From: Branchiostoma lanceolatum
Lineage: Eukaryota; Chordata; Leptocardii; Amphioxiformes; Branchiostomatidae
DNA length: 64,000 nucleotides
Direction: 5' to 3'
Assembly (NCBI RefSeq): GCF_035083965.1
Contig: NC_089736.1
Span: 4,033,501-4,097,500 of the forward strand
Shown: positions 23,001-35,970 of the stretch, piece by piece
How positions within the stretch are numbered: the first letter of the stretch is position 1
Layout: each line of letters starts with the position of its first letter
Notes under the pieces: model-generated
The model's database searches: none
What the model was told of the DNA's origin: nothing
What the model saw: only the letters and a program-made list of their open reading frames with translations
Position numbers and translations under genes: made by a program

Positions 23001-26000
23001 CTAGAAACATTGGAAACGTCGCACACTGTCCTAAACAACTTAAAACAAGCCCTTTTAATGACCAAGATACTTGTTCTGTTTTAGCTATATGGTCGACAAG
23101 GCTTGGATTCCAGGCAGCTTCATGTTCGTTGCGTGCTATTGCAGTGTAATAGACCACTGTCGTTGAACATCGGCCATGTTTAATTTTGTGGGTCAAAATT
23201 TCTCTGGCGTCGACAGGAACATAACAGAGTATGACTTTAAGATGAATATTCAAATATCTGGACAGCGTGCCTACACCCCAAAAGAATTATCTTTGTGATT
23301 AAGCCACCAAGATAGGAAAGAACTGAGCTTCTTGCAGAGCATCATTTTTATTCCACAGCAAAGACGAGGTTGTAATAAGAAAGTGTCTAGATTTTTAGCA
23401 GTAAAATTTTCCCCGCTTTTTCATATATAGACCATTAACGTTTCTTCAACCCATCATTACCAGTAGTGTCAGCGTATCTGAATATTTATGAGACCAAAAA
23501 ATCTCTCGCGTAAATGCCAGTCTTATAAATCAGTATTAGTCCTGAAGTTCATCTTGCTTATCATAGCGCCAGTCTTAAGTCTCATCATTCTGTCATCATG
23601 TCTGAAGTATCTTGGATAAAGGTTCCTCTAAATTGAAGTCTTGGAAGAATTCTGTCCCCAAGCTGACACTGATTAAATGTTACACTGGAGGAACTATCCT
23701 GGTATGGAGGATTGGTCTCTCTGACCTGCCACGTAATTTGTCCAAACTAGTTACTATCAAATCTACTCCATGACAAATGATTGTTTCATTAGGGGAGCTC
23801 CTTTCTGAATAAAATATATCATGAAGTAGCGGTGATCCTCCTGATTATTTCATCTCTTGTCACGAGAGGGCTCTCTCGGGGATCAGGGAGGGTTTACCCG
23901 TAGGCCACCAAGGGCATTGTCACATGGGGAAATATGGACGATCATATCAGTTATTTTCATATAGAAAAGATACACATTGTAAACGCTTAAGAAATACTAA
24001 AAACTGCATTCTTTATCAAACCAGTCAGGTCATGCTTTAAGTATGGTATTTGAGAGAATGTGAATCTTTCTAGTACATTTTCATCAAACTGTTTGGCCAA
24101 GGGCTATTGAAATAAAATGGAAAGACACACTATTGTCGCCGAGGGTGCTGTAGTACATAGTAAAGTGATGTGCCGGACTGTGATGTGGAAATCCATTTAT
24201 ACTTTGTGGTTAGGAGAAGTGGCATCGTGCAATAGTATTGTCAGGGCAACAGGGACACACATCTACTGCCCAATCCCATAAAACATGGTTTCTCTCATAC
24301 AAATGTGAGGCATGGGGCAGTATAGTCTAAACTGAAATTGATGGATTCGAAGTTATTGATTTTGTGATGAAATATATTTTACGTTTTGATCCAGAGACCG
24401 AAATATAGTCTGTCTAAATTTGGCTGGACTAGAATCTATCATCATGGAATCCTCATCTTGGATTCTTTCACATTCCATTCAGATGACTCTCTCGACGATT
24501 AGAAAAATGGAAACATTTTATGTCAACATTGTGTCTGAGATTTTAACCGTATGCAAGTAGTGGTGCTCAACATCAGGGTTTCCGTCTTCAATAGACGTTT
24601 ATATTGAACGTACAAGCAAACTCGTCAGCCATGTTTGAAGAGCTGAAGGTATCAACCATAGCCATGGGACATGTAACCATTGACCAAACACCGTGTTTCG
24701 TTTCCTTCCGAACAGTATCACAACAGTGAGTCATTGCCTAAAGAAATTCCACACGCCTAGGCGGCCAAAATAGTAAGAGATGACGACAGACACACAGAAT
24801 ATGATGAGTGTGAGAATATTTGCAATTACAATCTGAATATCTAAGGTCCAGAATTGTATACTTATTACAAGTAATATCAGCTAGCGAAATACGATTAATG
24901 CATGCAAGGGAATATGTTCAGTACCGTATTGTTGAGCTTTAAAAAGAAGATACCCATTTCCGATGAGGACAAAATAGATAAAACCCAAACAAATACATTC
25001 AAAACAAACCAGAGAGGAGTAGAGCTTCAAAGATCTTGCGCCAGATACATCAACGCAACGGTAGAAAACTCCGGCGTACAACCATCTCTAAAATATTTTG
25101 ACAGTCTCAGATTGCCCTGCACCCCGGTCTCTGTCATATATACTCTCATCATGACTATATATCAAATTATGAAAAATGATTCTAAGAAAACTTATTGTAT
25201 TATCGTTGCAGGATCGACTATCAGAGATTCCATCTTCACGACCCTCCCTGCCCCAATGACCACCTCAAAGTTTTCTTATTGGCTCATCCTCTCTTCTTAT
25301 GACACATTCATAATGATCAAATAATATGCGCAAAGATAGATACTGTGGGTAGTGACCTGTTGAATTATGTAAGGCCACAGCATAAACACAATCTAATAAG
25401 GGCTGGATGTGGAATCGATGAGAGGTGAACTTGCATCTGCGTGTGGTTCGATCTGGTCAACATGCAGACACTGGTTGCTAATATGTCTGGGCTTGGGAAG
25501 TCTGCAATACATCACCATATCTGCACTTTTGAACTCTGAACCGTTTATGCAGATTTGATACGAGAACATTGCCCTATTTCTCTTCTCACGGGCAATTCCA
25601 ATCACATATCTTGGGTGTTATCATCATCATCATCATCAACAACAACATTAATACATTCGCACTTCAAAGATATAATGATGTTAATATTCTAAACATTTAC
25701 CGTCCATTATTGTTCAAGGAAACGTCCTATCATTAATTCCAATTCTCTGTTCAAGATTATGAAAAAGATTAACACAATAGAAATCTCTAGATCTGGAATC
25801 GATCATGGTTAACGTTGAACTTGAAACTGCGTGCGGTTCATAGCGGTCATTTTACAGACGCTGGCTGATAATTGTCTGGGTTTGGTACATCTGTTATTCG
25901 TCACGATGTGCACTTTGACACACGTACATGTATGTAGAGATGATATGACAAAATGTCTTCTTTGATATCTTTTCACAGACACTATATCTCATTACAATGT

Positions 26001-29000
26001 TTTTGTGCTCACTACAGCAAAACTCCTACACCAAAATATCCATGAAGGATATAATGTAGCTAGATCCAGGTTGTCTTGTGGTAAAATGAGCACATCAATT
26101 ATAACGACCACTAAGTGCTTATGACCACATTAAATATTAAACGTATTTGGATATTTCCTTTGTTACGGATAACAATAGAAACGATTATGGAACCCGCACA
26201 AAATAAGGAGGGTCATCTCGGTTGCTCCTTTTATAATTTTCTTATTTTTCGTTTGTTTGTTTGTTTTTCTTTTTGCTTGGAAAGTATCAGCTACATTGCT
26301 TTTGGTGAGTACGTTTTTTATCGGTATGTCCCAGAATTCTTATTGCAGTAATAACCACCTGTATCAACACAGATTATACCAGGACTGAAAAAAAAGTATG
26401 GTGTAATGGAAACACAGTCCCCGTTTCTTGAAAAAGTTTAGTTTGCAAAAATAGATCACTTGTGTGAATCTGTTGGAAAGGACATGAGGAGCATACAGCG
26501 TAAGAGTATGAGGTCCAAGATCACTGGATAAAGAAAACGATTAACGTGAAGTGTACCCCCCTTCCCCCTCGACTTTGCTGGTCTGAAGCTGTGAGAAAAT
26601 GTAGACTTAAAATACATAAATGGAGCTATGTCATAGATATTTGTTGCGTAGAGAATTTTCATAATGCTGGTTTCTTGTTATAGATAGCACATGGTCACAC
26701 ACAAAAAGTAAAGACATGTTTGTCGTACAGAAGACGGGACGAGGAGACTGAGAAGAAATTATAATTCTGGGAGGGGTGGGATTAGATTTTTACACAACAA
26801 TACACCGATGTCATTTTCACACAACCTCGTATGATACTACCAAATGGGAGGTAGAATAAAAGAGGATTTTATTTATTATCAATTTCCTCATATTTCCTTA
26901 ACTGTTCCCTTCAAATATTTCAGGCACTAATAACTGATATGAAATACTACCTGAATAGCATGATGACAATGACCTTCAATGTTTGAATAAATATACAACC
27001 GAGTCTTTAGAAAGTCTCCCATAGTTCTTGTCCATGACCATACCAATGCATACTTCAATTGATTTTTGCCACCCCTACATGATACAAGAGTTTGAAAAGA
27101 AGGAAATAAGCTAGTTCTATATGTATGACGAAACTATCACATTGCCCTTTTTGATATAAAACTGACCTTCAGATTCAGATTCCCAGACTGTAGATTGCCG
27201 GTTCACTTATTTCACAATATTCCATCATGTTAAATGGCGTCTGACCATGACCCGGTCCACATTTACTCATCATTCGGTTATTTCACATATTCTACATCAG
27301 CGCTCCAATAAACTGTGAAATGAAACTGAAATGAGAACTGAGAAGTGATCGTACAAATGAGATTGGTCTCAGATCTAAACAGTCCAAGCTGCAAATATCT
27401 TATTACAAAATACAGGATAGACTGTTACAGGGAAAGCCAAAATAGAATCTACTCTTGAGATGTAATTACATACTCTAGATTAAATTCAGATAGACAGGCC
27501 AAAATATACATGATATATCTAGGCGAACGTCCACCCTACTCCTGGAAACATAGCTACTCTTTAGCTGGAGAACAACGTCAACAAAAGCAGACAGAAATTG
27601 AAGTTTAGGAAGATGTTTCAAAATGTGTTCACTGCCTTGCTATCTACACTTAGAAGAAGATGGTAGCGCCATGGGTAGTGTCTTGTTAGGGGTACGGTGA
27701 ATGGCCCAGCAGTCCAATTCTAACACTTTATTCCTGCTTTCACAAATAAACCCACCCCTAAGCCATGATTAAAATTCGCCCATCCGCCATAGGTCACTCA
27801 CATTCCCGTCCCAGCGGTACTTAACAGTACGCCATGCCTCTTCATTAAGTTCGCGCAATTTTTCACAGATTGCAAATATCCCTCCCAAATGAACAATTGC
27901 TCTACTTAGAAACTCGATTGCTATTGATATCAATTTGTCGCAACCTTTCGATTGAGGTCGTTAATCGTCAGGATTGAATTCCAGAGTAATTTACCCTTCT
28001 GCAATATCACAGGGTGTTTGAAATACCAGTATTGCATGCTTTAGACGTGTGCTATGATGCCTGATATTCATCTACGCCCCACCAGGACAGCAGACATGTA
28101 ACGTGCCATGTAGGATATTTGAATGCGCGATCGTTGCGGTATGGAGATGTGAGTGGTCGGGCCGTGCTACATGATCCGCATCACTTCATCTCCCATCCCA
28201 TCATTTCCCACCGGACTCACACCACTGCCCAGTGTACTAACCTACAACATTAGAAACGGTTTAGTGGACACTGGGTATTCAGGAGGCAGTTAGAAGAACG
28301 ATAAAAATGATGTTTGTTAAGGATATAATGTTAGCACAATACTAGATTATCTTTGCATCAACTTAGTTCATCCAAAAAAAATACGGATAAAACGATGCTT
28401 AAAGTGCCCATGTCTGAATGCAATATCAGTCATTATGCGTTGTAACTAATTCCTTCATTTTGTCTGGATCCGAACATTACCATCGTATTCACTACACAAT
28501 ATACATTACATACATGCAAACTATGTAATAAGCTATAATCAAGATATTGGAAAACAAGCCCTGAAGCAGATCATCATTAGATCTGACAGGTTTGGAGTGC
28601 GGTTGAAATGTGATGTATCTGGGTCTGTTCCCCTATGAACGGTCGGAGTGAAGACGACTCCAATATGCAGAGAACATAGCTCCAGGGGAGAATCCCACAG
28701 GAGTACGAACTGACAGCATCTGGGCTGTTTAGAGATTCTGATTTATCTATTTCAATGGATGATTATTGCGATTTTATGATTTGTACCTACTACTTGTAGC
28801 CATACATGCTTACTTTCATTGATTAGAGCAGGTATAGGAAGAGATTCTGCAACCTGGTAGTAGGCGCCATCTAGCGTATCGTAAAATATCTGCACAGACT
28901 TCAAAGCTGTTCTTGATGAGCTGTTCTATCAACGTTTCGTCTACATGGTTAAAATATAGTATCTAAAAAGAAACCATCCAGACCACAACCTTTAGAGCAA

Positions 29001-29318
29001 GAATATATCAATGAGTAAATCAGTGATTTAATTGGATAATTGTCCCATCGTGTTTCATGAGGTATGACATCATTGGAAAACACATTCATTGAGAGGAAAC
29101 TTTCGTGATCTGCCGCCAAGAAATAGCATCGTAAGGCTTTGAACCTCGGCCTAACAGAAAAATGACGAGCAAGATGAAGTGATAAAAACAACAAGGCTTT
29201 ATTTCTATGAATCATTGAACTTTGATTTGAATGTGAGACACAAAGTTACACACACTCACACACAAATTATGTTGTTCTAACATTGTCATTCTGTTCTCTT
29301 TCAAAAGGTTACAGGATC
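20085..29318. other. 9-kb gene-poor stretch
   Basis: No exon chain could be supported on either strand. A short open start (MSQPIK, 22007-22024) followed by a good GTAAGC donor is the only hint of a first exon and may be chance. Two diverged direct copies of about 120 bp lie at 25412-25530 and 25795-25912. Small ATC/AAC microsatellites occur at 25620. The PLEKHA8 promoter and 5' leader must lie just above 20084. The rest shows no repeat or RNA gene that I recognise. Confidence 0.5.
25412..25912. repeat. Pair of diverged direct repeats, 383 bp apart
   Basis: GGAATCGAT starts both copies (about 25412 and 25795). They share CTGCGTG.GGTTC, CAGACGCTGG/CAGACACTGG, GTCTGGG and a downstream TGCACTTT, with an overall gapped similarity over about 120 bp. 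The flanking sequence weakens quickly. Function is unknown. Confidence 0.5.
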
Positions 29319-31280
29319 ATGATGTCATTCAACATCAAAGTCCCGCGGTCCGTGGATGACGTCAGTCTCCCATGGTTACAACAGGTCCTTAACAGTCACA
29401 ACCCCAGGGTCAACGTCACTGATGTCGTCATCACAGGACCGATGCGTCAGGCGCAGGGCTCCATCAGCTCACTACTGGCAGTGGTCGCCAGGGGGGCAGG
29501 GGGTTCTGAGAACGAGGACTACGACCTGGTTGTCAAACTTACCAGAGTGCACGAAGACGTTCCAAAGAAAGTTGTGACTCTAGAGGAAAGGGAAGTCTCG
29601 TTTTATTCCAGTGCAGTACCTGACTTGAAGTCTGTTCTTCGTGTACAGAACTTGGAGTGTACAAAAACCATAGACACAGACAATCAAGGTTGTAAGGGCC
29701 TCTGTACTGTGACGGGGTCTGTAGAGTCCTTGCCCGTACCAAAATGCTACTTCGCATCCAGTGACCAAAGTTCAATGATGTCTGTCAGGGTCCTTGAGAA
29801 CCTGGAGTTTCGCGGATTCACCGTCAAACCCTTCCCTGAGCCCTTAAGTCTAGAGGAAACAATAGTGGCTGTGCGCGCCCTGGCGCAGATCCATGGCCTA
29901 TCCCATCTCATGGAGCACAGGGCAGGCACTCCCCTCTCAGATCGTTACCACTGGCTAAGGGACACAGCTAAGGAACGGGCGACTTCTCGGCACCATGAGC
30001 GGTACGAGGAAGGCGTGAAGGCGTTTGCCTCGGCGTTTCCCGACCGCCCAGACCTGACGGCGCGCCTGGGGAGGCTGACGGCGGAGGTGCTGTTTACAGG
30101 GCGGGAGGCCACGACAGGAACACCGAGGGTCCTGTGTCACGGGGACTGTTGGAATGACAACATCATGTTTAAGGTACATTGAAAATCAAGAAACGCTCTA
30201 GTGAAATCAGTGAATCCATTAGACTTCTTTTTGGGTATGCATTTGCTTAGCCTTACCGGAAAAACTAACTAGGATGACACACATTTGCTCGCCCTGCTTT
30301 GTAAAAAAATCAATTAGAACCGTTTTAGGTCAACGACGGTTATACCAGAGTGTATCTGTAATGCATTTACAAGAAACCGTTTTGATCGCACAAAACTGAT
30401 TTCAAAGAAAACAAAATGAAACTTTGTATAGAAAATGTACATGTGATGCTGTAAAGAAAGACTGGACTAAACAAATAAGTGCTGTTTAAACTTTTACAGA
30501 CTCCAACAGAACAACCAAATACTGTACAGCTTTGCTCGGTATATTTAGTTAGAGAGTTGAAAACAACTTATCAGTATCATATCAACGTCATAGACTTATC
30601 ACTAATGAAAGCTTTTCTTCTCCACCCTCTACCCCCTTCACAAAAGTACGACCATGGCCTACCCGTATCAGCGATGTTACTGGACTGGCAGCACGCCTGC
30701 TACAGACGGCCGACCTATGACCTGGCCTGCCTGCTGATGTACACAACAACCCGGAAACTGCGTCAGAACCACACAGACGACATATTGTACTGTTATCATC
30801 AACAACTACAGCACACACTAGGGCATATGGGTGAGATAGATGTCTTAGAAATATGGTCCAGGTGTAATCTTTACTGCATGCCACTAAAAACTAAAAAGGT
30901 GAAGAACACACGAAAAGAGTAAAAACTAGCTGAAGTGATGTGTTAGGTCATTCAGCAATGATTAAAAAAAGCATATACACATGTATTCATAATTATATTT
31001 TCTTTCACTTTTGGATGATTCTAGAGAGAAAAGAAGTTTCAGGATAGGATTTTCTGGCCACTTTTTCATGCTGGACTGTCAAGTAACCCATGCATGCATT
31101 CTTCTCTTTACACCAGAAGAGACCAGACTGAGATCGTGCACGTTAGAGGACCTGAGAGCGGATTTGTGCGCCGACTTGATCTGCCCTGTGGCGCGGTGGC
31201 TGATGGGATCGTGGGCTCGTCCCCTCCACCAATACCCCCAGCTGCTACAGTGTGTGGAGGACATCAGGGACTGGGGGTGA
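29319..31280 (+). CDS. EcKinase/CHK-like small-molecule kinase, complete
   Basis: Three exons (29319-30173, 30647-30830, 31117-31280) join in frame to 400 residues, typical for the ecdysteroid-kinase-like (EcKL, DUF1679/CHK) family. The catalytic-loop motif HGDCWNDN lies at residues 274-281 and the metal-binding DWQ motif (LLDWQHA) at 298-300, followed by the family-typical R.PTYDLACLL. The family has a choline-kinase-like fold; insect members phosphorylate ecdysteroids or detoxify small molecules. The substrate here cannot be inferred. The start is the first of two adjacent ATGs. Sequence just upstream looks like a splice acceptor, so a 5' noncoding exon is likely. An N-terminal domain of about 270 residues is intact. 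Confidence 0.85.
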
Positions 31281-32370
31281 TATAAAGCGGCGTGTTGAGT
31301 AGGAAGGAGAGAAAATATTGCAAGGAGGTGGTTTGTGAATAACAATGCGTCAGGATATGGTACACAAAAGTTAGCTCGAGAAACTGTGACGTCCTCATAA
31401 ATGGAGACAGTTATGTACAACAATATAAAAATATATTGACATTGCTCTGTTTCTCTGTCGTCCTTTCAGGATAACCCATTAAGAGGTTGATATCTAGCTT
31501 ATAGGGGCACAGAAATCTTAAACTGTACAAAGGTAGGTACAGGGAGTCCCAGAGCCTTTCGGAAACCGCGGGGCAATGTGTTGTCATTTGTGTAAGGCCC
31601 GGAATTTATTGGAAGGTGGATCCAACACTCATTCTACATCTGGGTGGAGTGAAGAAAGTCACTTAAAGTGCCTTATACAAGGACATAACGTCTAGCCAGG
31701 AATACTAGGAATCGAACCCTCGACCTCTCGATCCCGTGCCCGCTAGCAAAGTCACTCATTGTACGCCACTACCTTAAATATGCTATTCATCTTCAAAGTG
31801 TTTCTTTTGACCCCCTTGTCATCCTTTAATAGCCAAGACACCAGGCAATATTGAACCTGTTAACTTTCTACGTACGTATTTACGTTCGACGCCAGGGATC
31901 GAAAGATGTTACCGTTCGGAGGTGGCCGCGGTCTTGTTGGGGGAACGAATTATAGAACCACAGCTCCCTCCCCCCCACAAGACGGAAACTCTCTACATGA
32001 CCCACTCTCATTAGTGATTGATACTATAGATAGATTGTTTTAATATCCCCGCGATCACGCTAGGAGGGCTAATTTGAATGGCTTTCATTGTCCTTTTGGG
32101 GCGACGTGAACTTAACCTACGTCGCTTCCACTCCTCAGCCTTATTATCAATCATATCTAAGTTAACGTTATATCTACAAATAAAACTGCCGGACCGAAAA
32201 AACGTAGTGAAATTTCTGAAGTTTAGATGACGTCACTCCTAACTTCGGGGAACTTCGGATTGCGTCCGATAGCGTACGAAAAGGCCCGAAGTTGCAAGTG
32301 ACGTAACCCGATTTCAACTTCTGCCATTTCACCCTAAAACTAGACATAATTGGAGCAGTTGACACGAGTA
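31281..32370. other. Intergenic, with one SINE
   Basis: The 3' untranslated region of the kinase gene and a SINE (31640-31775) are present. At about 32190-32340 a GC-richer stretch holds partly inverted segments around CTTCGGG..AACTTCGG and resembles a small MITE. No exon was found. Confidence 0.4.
31640..31775 (-). mobile_element. tRNA-derived SINE
   Basis: On the minus strand a tRNA-like head (GTGGCGTACAATGAGTGAC) is followed by a perfect B box GGTTCGATTCC near 31712, then GACGTTATGTCCTTGTA, which is related to the body of the other SINEs in the window. Confidence 0.7.
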
Positions 32371-32375
32371 GGACG

Positions 32376-32870
32376 GTGACAGCATCTCTTCTCCCTTTTT
32401 ATGTAACACCGTCCTTGAGAAGAGGAATCCGTAATGTGCATTTACGTATCGTCTATAACGTTAACTTGCCCGTTGAACCACGTTTACGTTTATGCTATCC
32501 TCCCATACATCATCCTATTGCAGTTTTCTACATATATCAGCTCACGCATGTTGATACATATCTTATCTTAAGTACGTAATTGCATATGAAAGTACTGAAA
32601 AATTCATTTCCTTAAAGATCTGGTCAAGCCTGGGCCACTCGTGGGCCAATCCTGTTTTTTGAGATTGATTACACCAGACATAATGGGCAAGCTTCAGGGG
32701 CTTCGAATCTATTGTAAACTTGACCTAACCTAACGTAACGTAAGGTTACGTATGGCATGAAGCCAACTGTAAGGTTACGTATGGCATGAAGCCAACTGTA
32801 ACCTGGCGCCGTATCTGGGATCGGGAGTGAAGACAACAACGTTATTGAGGTGGTAAGTTGGAGTTTTGTC
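32376..32870 (+). repeat. Upstream block A, likely LRR1 promoter/5' leader, duplicated at 45.97 kb
   Basis: The block matches 45975-46390 over most of its length: GAGATTGATTACA.CAGACAT, GCAAGCTTCAGGGGCT, TTGTAAAC.TGACCTAAC and AGCCAACTGTAACCTG occur in the same order. It contains an extra 29-bp tandem duplication starting at 32740 and 32769. A strong donor (GTG|GTAAGT near 32852) follows, and the LRR1 coding exon begins at a clear acceptor (35937). The block is therefore probably the LRR1 promoter and noncoding first exon, although a dispersed repeat is possible. Confidence 0.55.
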
Positions 32871-33004
32871 AGATGTAGGCAACGACGGTTTGAATAACAG
32901 TCACATGCCTCATTTTTTGTGCTTGTCTTAAAAAGTTTTTGTCACTAACGTGACCAACCAATGTGTAACGCGCGCTACCACAACTATAATGGCAATTGGT
33001 TACC

Positions 33005-33237
33005 GAACCTGTTATAATCTTACTGAAGTTCATCACCAGCCGGTATGTCAGGAAACATCGACTCTGCCTCAAAGGAGCAGACCTGGGGACTCTCGGGCTA
33101 GCCAGCCGGGGAATGCTACTCTTCAGCGTGGCAGAAATCATCGCGGAGCTAGAAGACAGGTGCCGATACTCTTTAACACATATAAGTGTTAAAATAGGCA
33201 AATATATAAAAGATTGTTTTCTTATTAGAAAAAAAAG
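33005..33237 (+). other. Open frame of unclear status
   Basis: A frame open for about 80 codons includes SRYVRKHRLCLKGADLGTLG and LLFSVAEIIAELEDR, which looks more protein-like than neighbouring noise and ends near a possible donor. I could not assign it to a family, and no partner exon was found. It lies within the presumed 5' intron of LRR1. It could be an exon of an unannotated gene, a gene remnant, or chance. Confidence 0.25.
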
Positions 33238-33309
33238 GTACTCATAATTAGCCCAACTTGAATCATGTAAAACCTAAGATAGTCATTTTGTTGTATTTAA
33301 TAGTTTAAT

Positions 33310-33400
33310 TCCATACTTATGTCTTGTTCTATGTTAACTGTCGTTGCCATACTTTGTACCTGCTACAATAATCGTGCAATAAAGTTCTTCTTCTATGAAT
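33310..33400 (+). mobile_element. Retroposon 3' tail
   Basis: GTTGCCATACTTTGTACCTG followed by GTGCAATAAAGTTCTTCTTC matches a second copy at 44725-44800 (GCTGCCATACATTGTACCGT, then GTGCAATAAAGTTCTTCCTC). Such short AATAAAG-ending copies are probably 3' ends of a non-LTR element or SINE. Confidence 0.5.
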
Positions 33401-35937
33401 GTTGTGAATGACAAGGAGTAATTTTTTTGTCATTTTGCAACTTTATAGCAAACGATTGTGTTGTGCTATTGTTGAAAGATTTGCTACGTCTGCTCTAGTT
33501 TCAGGTCTTCATGTTGAGTGATATCCAACGGCGGCCAGTTTGTCAAGAAACCGGTCAATCTGGATGCCTTGTTTAAAGGTTAGTTATTGAGCCATCTTTA
33601 ACCCAGGTATTTTTGCAAGAGAAATATACTTAGGCTGCACAATGCCCACACTTGCTAACGTGCGGCAGGATTGTTTCATACTGTTAAGTCATGCTTGATG
33701 TTATTTTCTCGCCATTTGTCTTTAGCTGCACATTTTCCGCTCAGTGGACTTTCTTTATTCAAATGCATGTATGGTAACTGTACTCGCAAGCTTAAAATGT
33801 CAGTAGAAAACAAACACCAATAACAAAAGCTGAAGTCGAAAGAATTTTCCGTTTTTCGCCTGCAACAGAGTGTAAAGTATTGCTCGTTTGGTTTCTTTTC
33901 AAATGACGTACTGCAGAAGTAATCGACACCGACCAAGGTCGCTGTACCACTGAACAGGCGGGAAATCCCTCAATAGTTCACACTGAAACTTACATGCAGG
34001 TCTCGTGCACTCCGCTAGTCGGCGTTTTTTATTCCCCTCACAAGTTCGCCGCTGAGTGTCCTCGTCACTCGAAACAATAAAAAAAACCATAAAGCTGTGC
34101 AAGAAGCAAATTGCGAAAGAAAACAATTATTCGTGACGCTTTTGTGCACTCATGGTGGCGAAGAATCCATTGGCGTTTGTGCGTTTCATGAAGTAGAGAA
34201 GTATTTAACAATCAGAAATAAATATTGAAAAACATGAAACCATATTTCAGTGTTTCCATGACTATCAATTGATACAGAAATTTCTTAATTGATATCTGGA
34301 AAAATAAAACCCAACCAGGTAGATATTTTCATCTAAGGCAGTCACCTTGAGTATGACATCACATTTATTGATATGAATTATTGATATGATTGCGTGCATA
34401 CGCTGATGTTACCATGCCAGGTTATCACATGCTTTTATTGATAGCGACGGTTTTACATAGCAAGCACGAAAATTCATGGGGCCAGGATAGCTTTTACAGG
34501 TAAGGATGGCGATCTTACTATTGTAAGACGTTATTGTTGACAAGCTTGTGTTAAGCAAGGTTGGTAAGATATACGGTACAATCCATCTTGTACTGTTGAA
34601 GAATCGTGAGCGAAATTTGTCCATGTAACAATGGGACAAATGAGTATCCGCATTGTTGTGGGAGTAGCATGCCATTTTCTGACAGGGGCTGTAAGAGATG
34701 CTTTGTGTTGCAAATTCGAAGTAAAAACCTGTCTCGTTTGACTAGAAATGTGCAATTCTAGTTATGTGTGCCTATAAGTTTTCCTTAACACGTTCTTGAC
34801 ATATTGTGACATTGAAAAGGAAATTACGAAGATGGCTTTTTGTAAAGCCCTCAATATGGTCTTTGTGTGGTGTCAACAGTAAAAGCGGGTGTGTTGTCGG
34901 CTGATTTGTTACGTCTTTAAATGTGTTGACGGCTTTTCACCTGCCGTCTCACGCGTGTTAGTCAACAGGGCTATCCTGTTACACACCTTACTTACCGTGA
35001 ACAACAACATAGGGTCAAGGGGGCGTGCGCAGCCTATTCAACCTGTTTGTGTACATGTAGGCCGTTAATAGACCTGACTATCGCCTAGGTGACGGGCTGA
35101 TGTCACTCACTTCTACGAAAGGTGTTTTGTTTTCAGGTAAGGTTAACGTTAGAAATCGTTAGAAAACAGTAGATTTGGCGGGCTATAGGACTCTGTAAGG
35201 ATACATACAATTCTATGGATGTCTTTGGTGGCCTCTTTGGGGTGATCTCACTTCGGTGACCTTGACAAGGACAAGGAGGTAATAGCTTCAGAAACGAGAA
35301 CATTTTGAGTTTCAGTTGTTGACGTTTTTGTGGATATGGACTTATAGCTTCCACTTCCTGTACTGTGGGCGGGGGGATGTCCCTATCTGTTCCCTAGGGT
35401 GTAATGTTCTAATAATGAGGTAAACGTAAAAAACAATGACCATATTTGTACACCAGGAAGTTGGGTCGTTCCTCAAGCGTACATGTGCGATTCTATTTCA
35501 TAGCGAACGTACTATCGAACTCTCGCACAGACCATATTTGGTTAAGAACCAAGCTCGATCGAACACCGACAACCGTCGTGTCGACGTTTCAGTCCCACTG
35601 TATGTAGTAACTGGTAGGTCCGCCATTTCTAACGTATGTTTATGCCGACTTTCAATACGCCCATTTCTAAGTCCAGGATATTATGGCTGAACTGTTAGCC
35701 GTATAATATCCTTAATGACTAATGTAGTTCAAATGTCTGTTTTTGTAATCGCAGAAACTTTGTCTCCAAACAACATTTCCGATAGAACAGGGAAGGGAAG
35801 GTGTGAGTAGTGCCCTTACTGTGTATGATATCCTACAATTATTATATTTCCGTTTACTCAACTAAAGACAACTTGAAACAGACATATATGTCTAAAAGTG
35901 TGGTATTGCTAATAACTCTGTGTGTTTCTTTTTGCAG
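33401..35937. other. Presumed LRR1 5' intron and flanking noncoding DNA
   Basis: No exon is supported. The acceptor for the LRR1 coding exon (pyrimidine tract ending TTTTTGCAG at 35937) closes the stretch. The remainder is AT-rich unique-looking DNA. Confidence 0.4.
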
Positions 35938-35970
35938 TTACCCATTTGAAAGTGAACTTAGAGTGAAGGC

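Noticed and set aside
24902-25324. 140-codon plus-strand frame as a gene
   Set aside because: The composition is low-complexity and AT-driven, with no domain, no splice partner and no homology to anything recognised.
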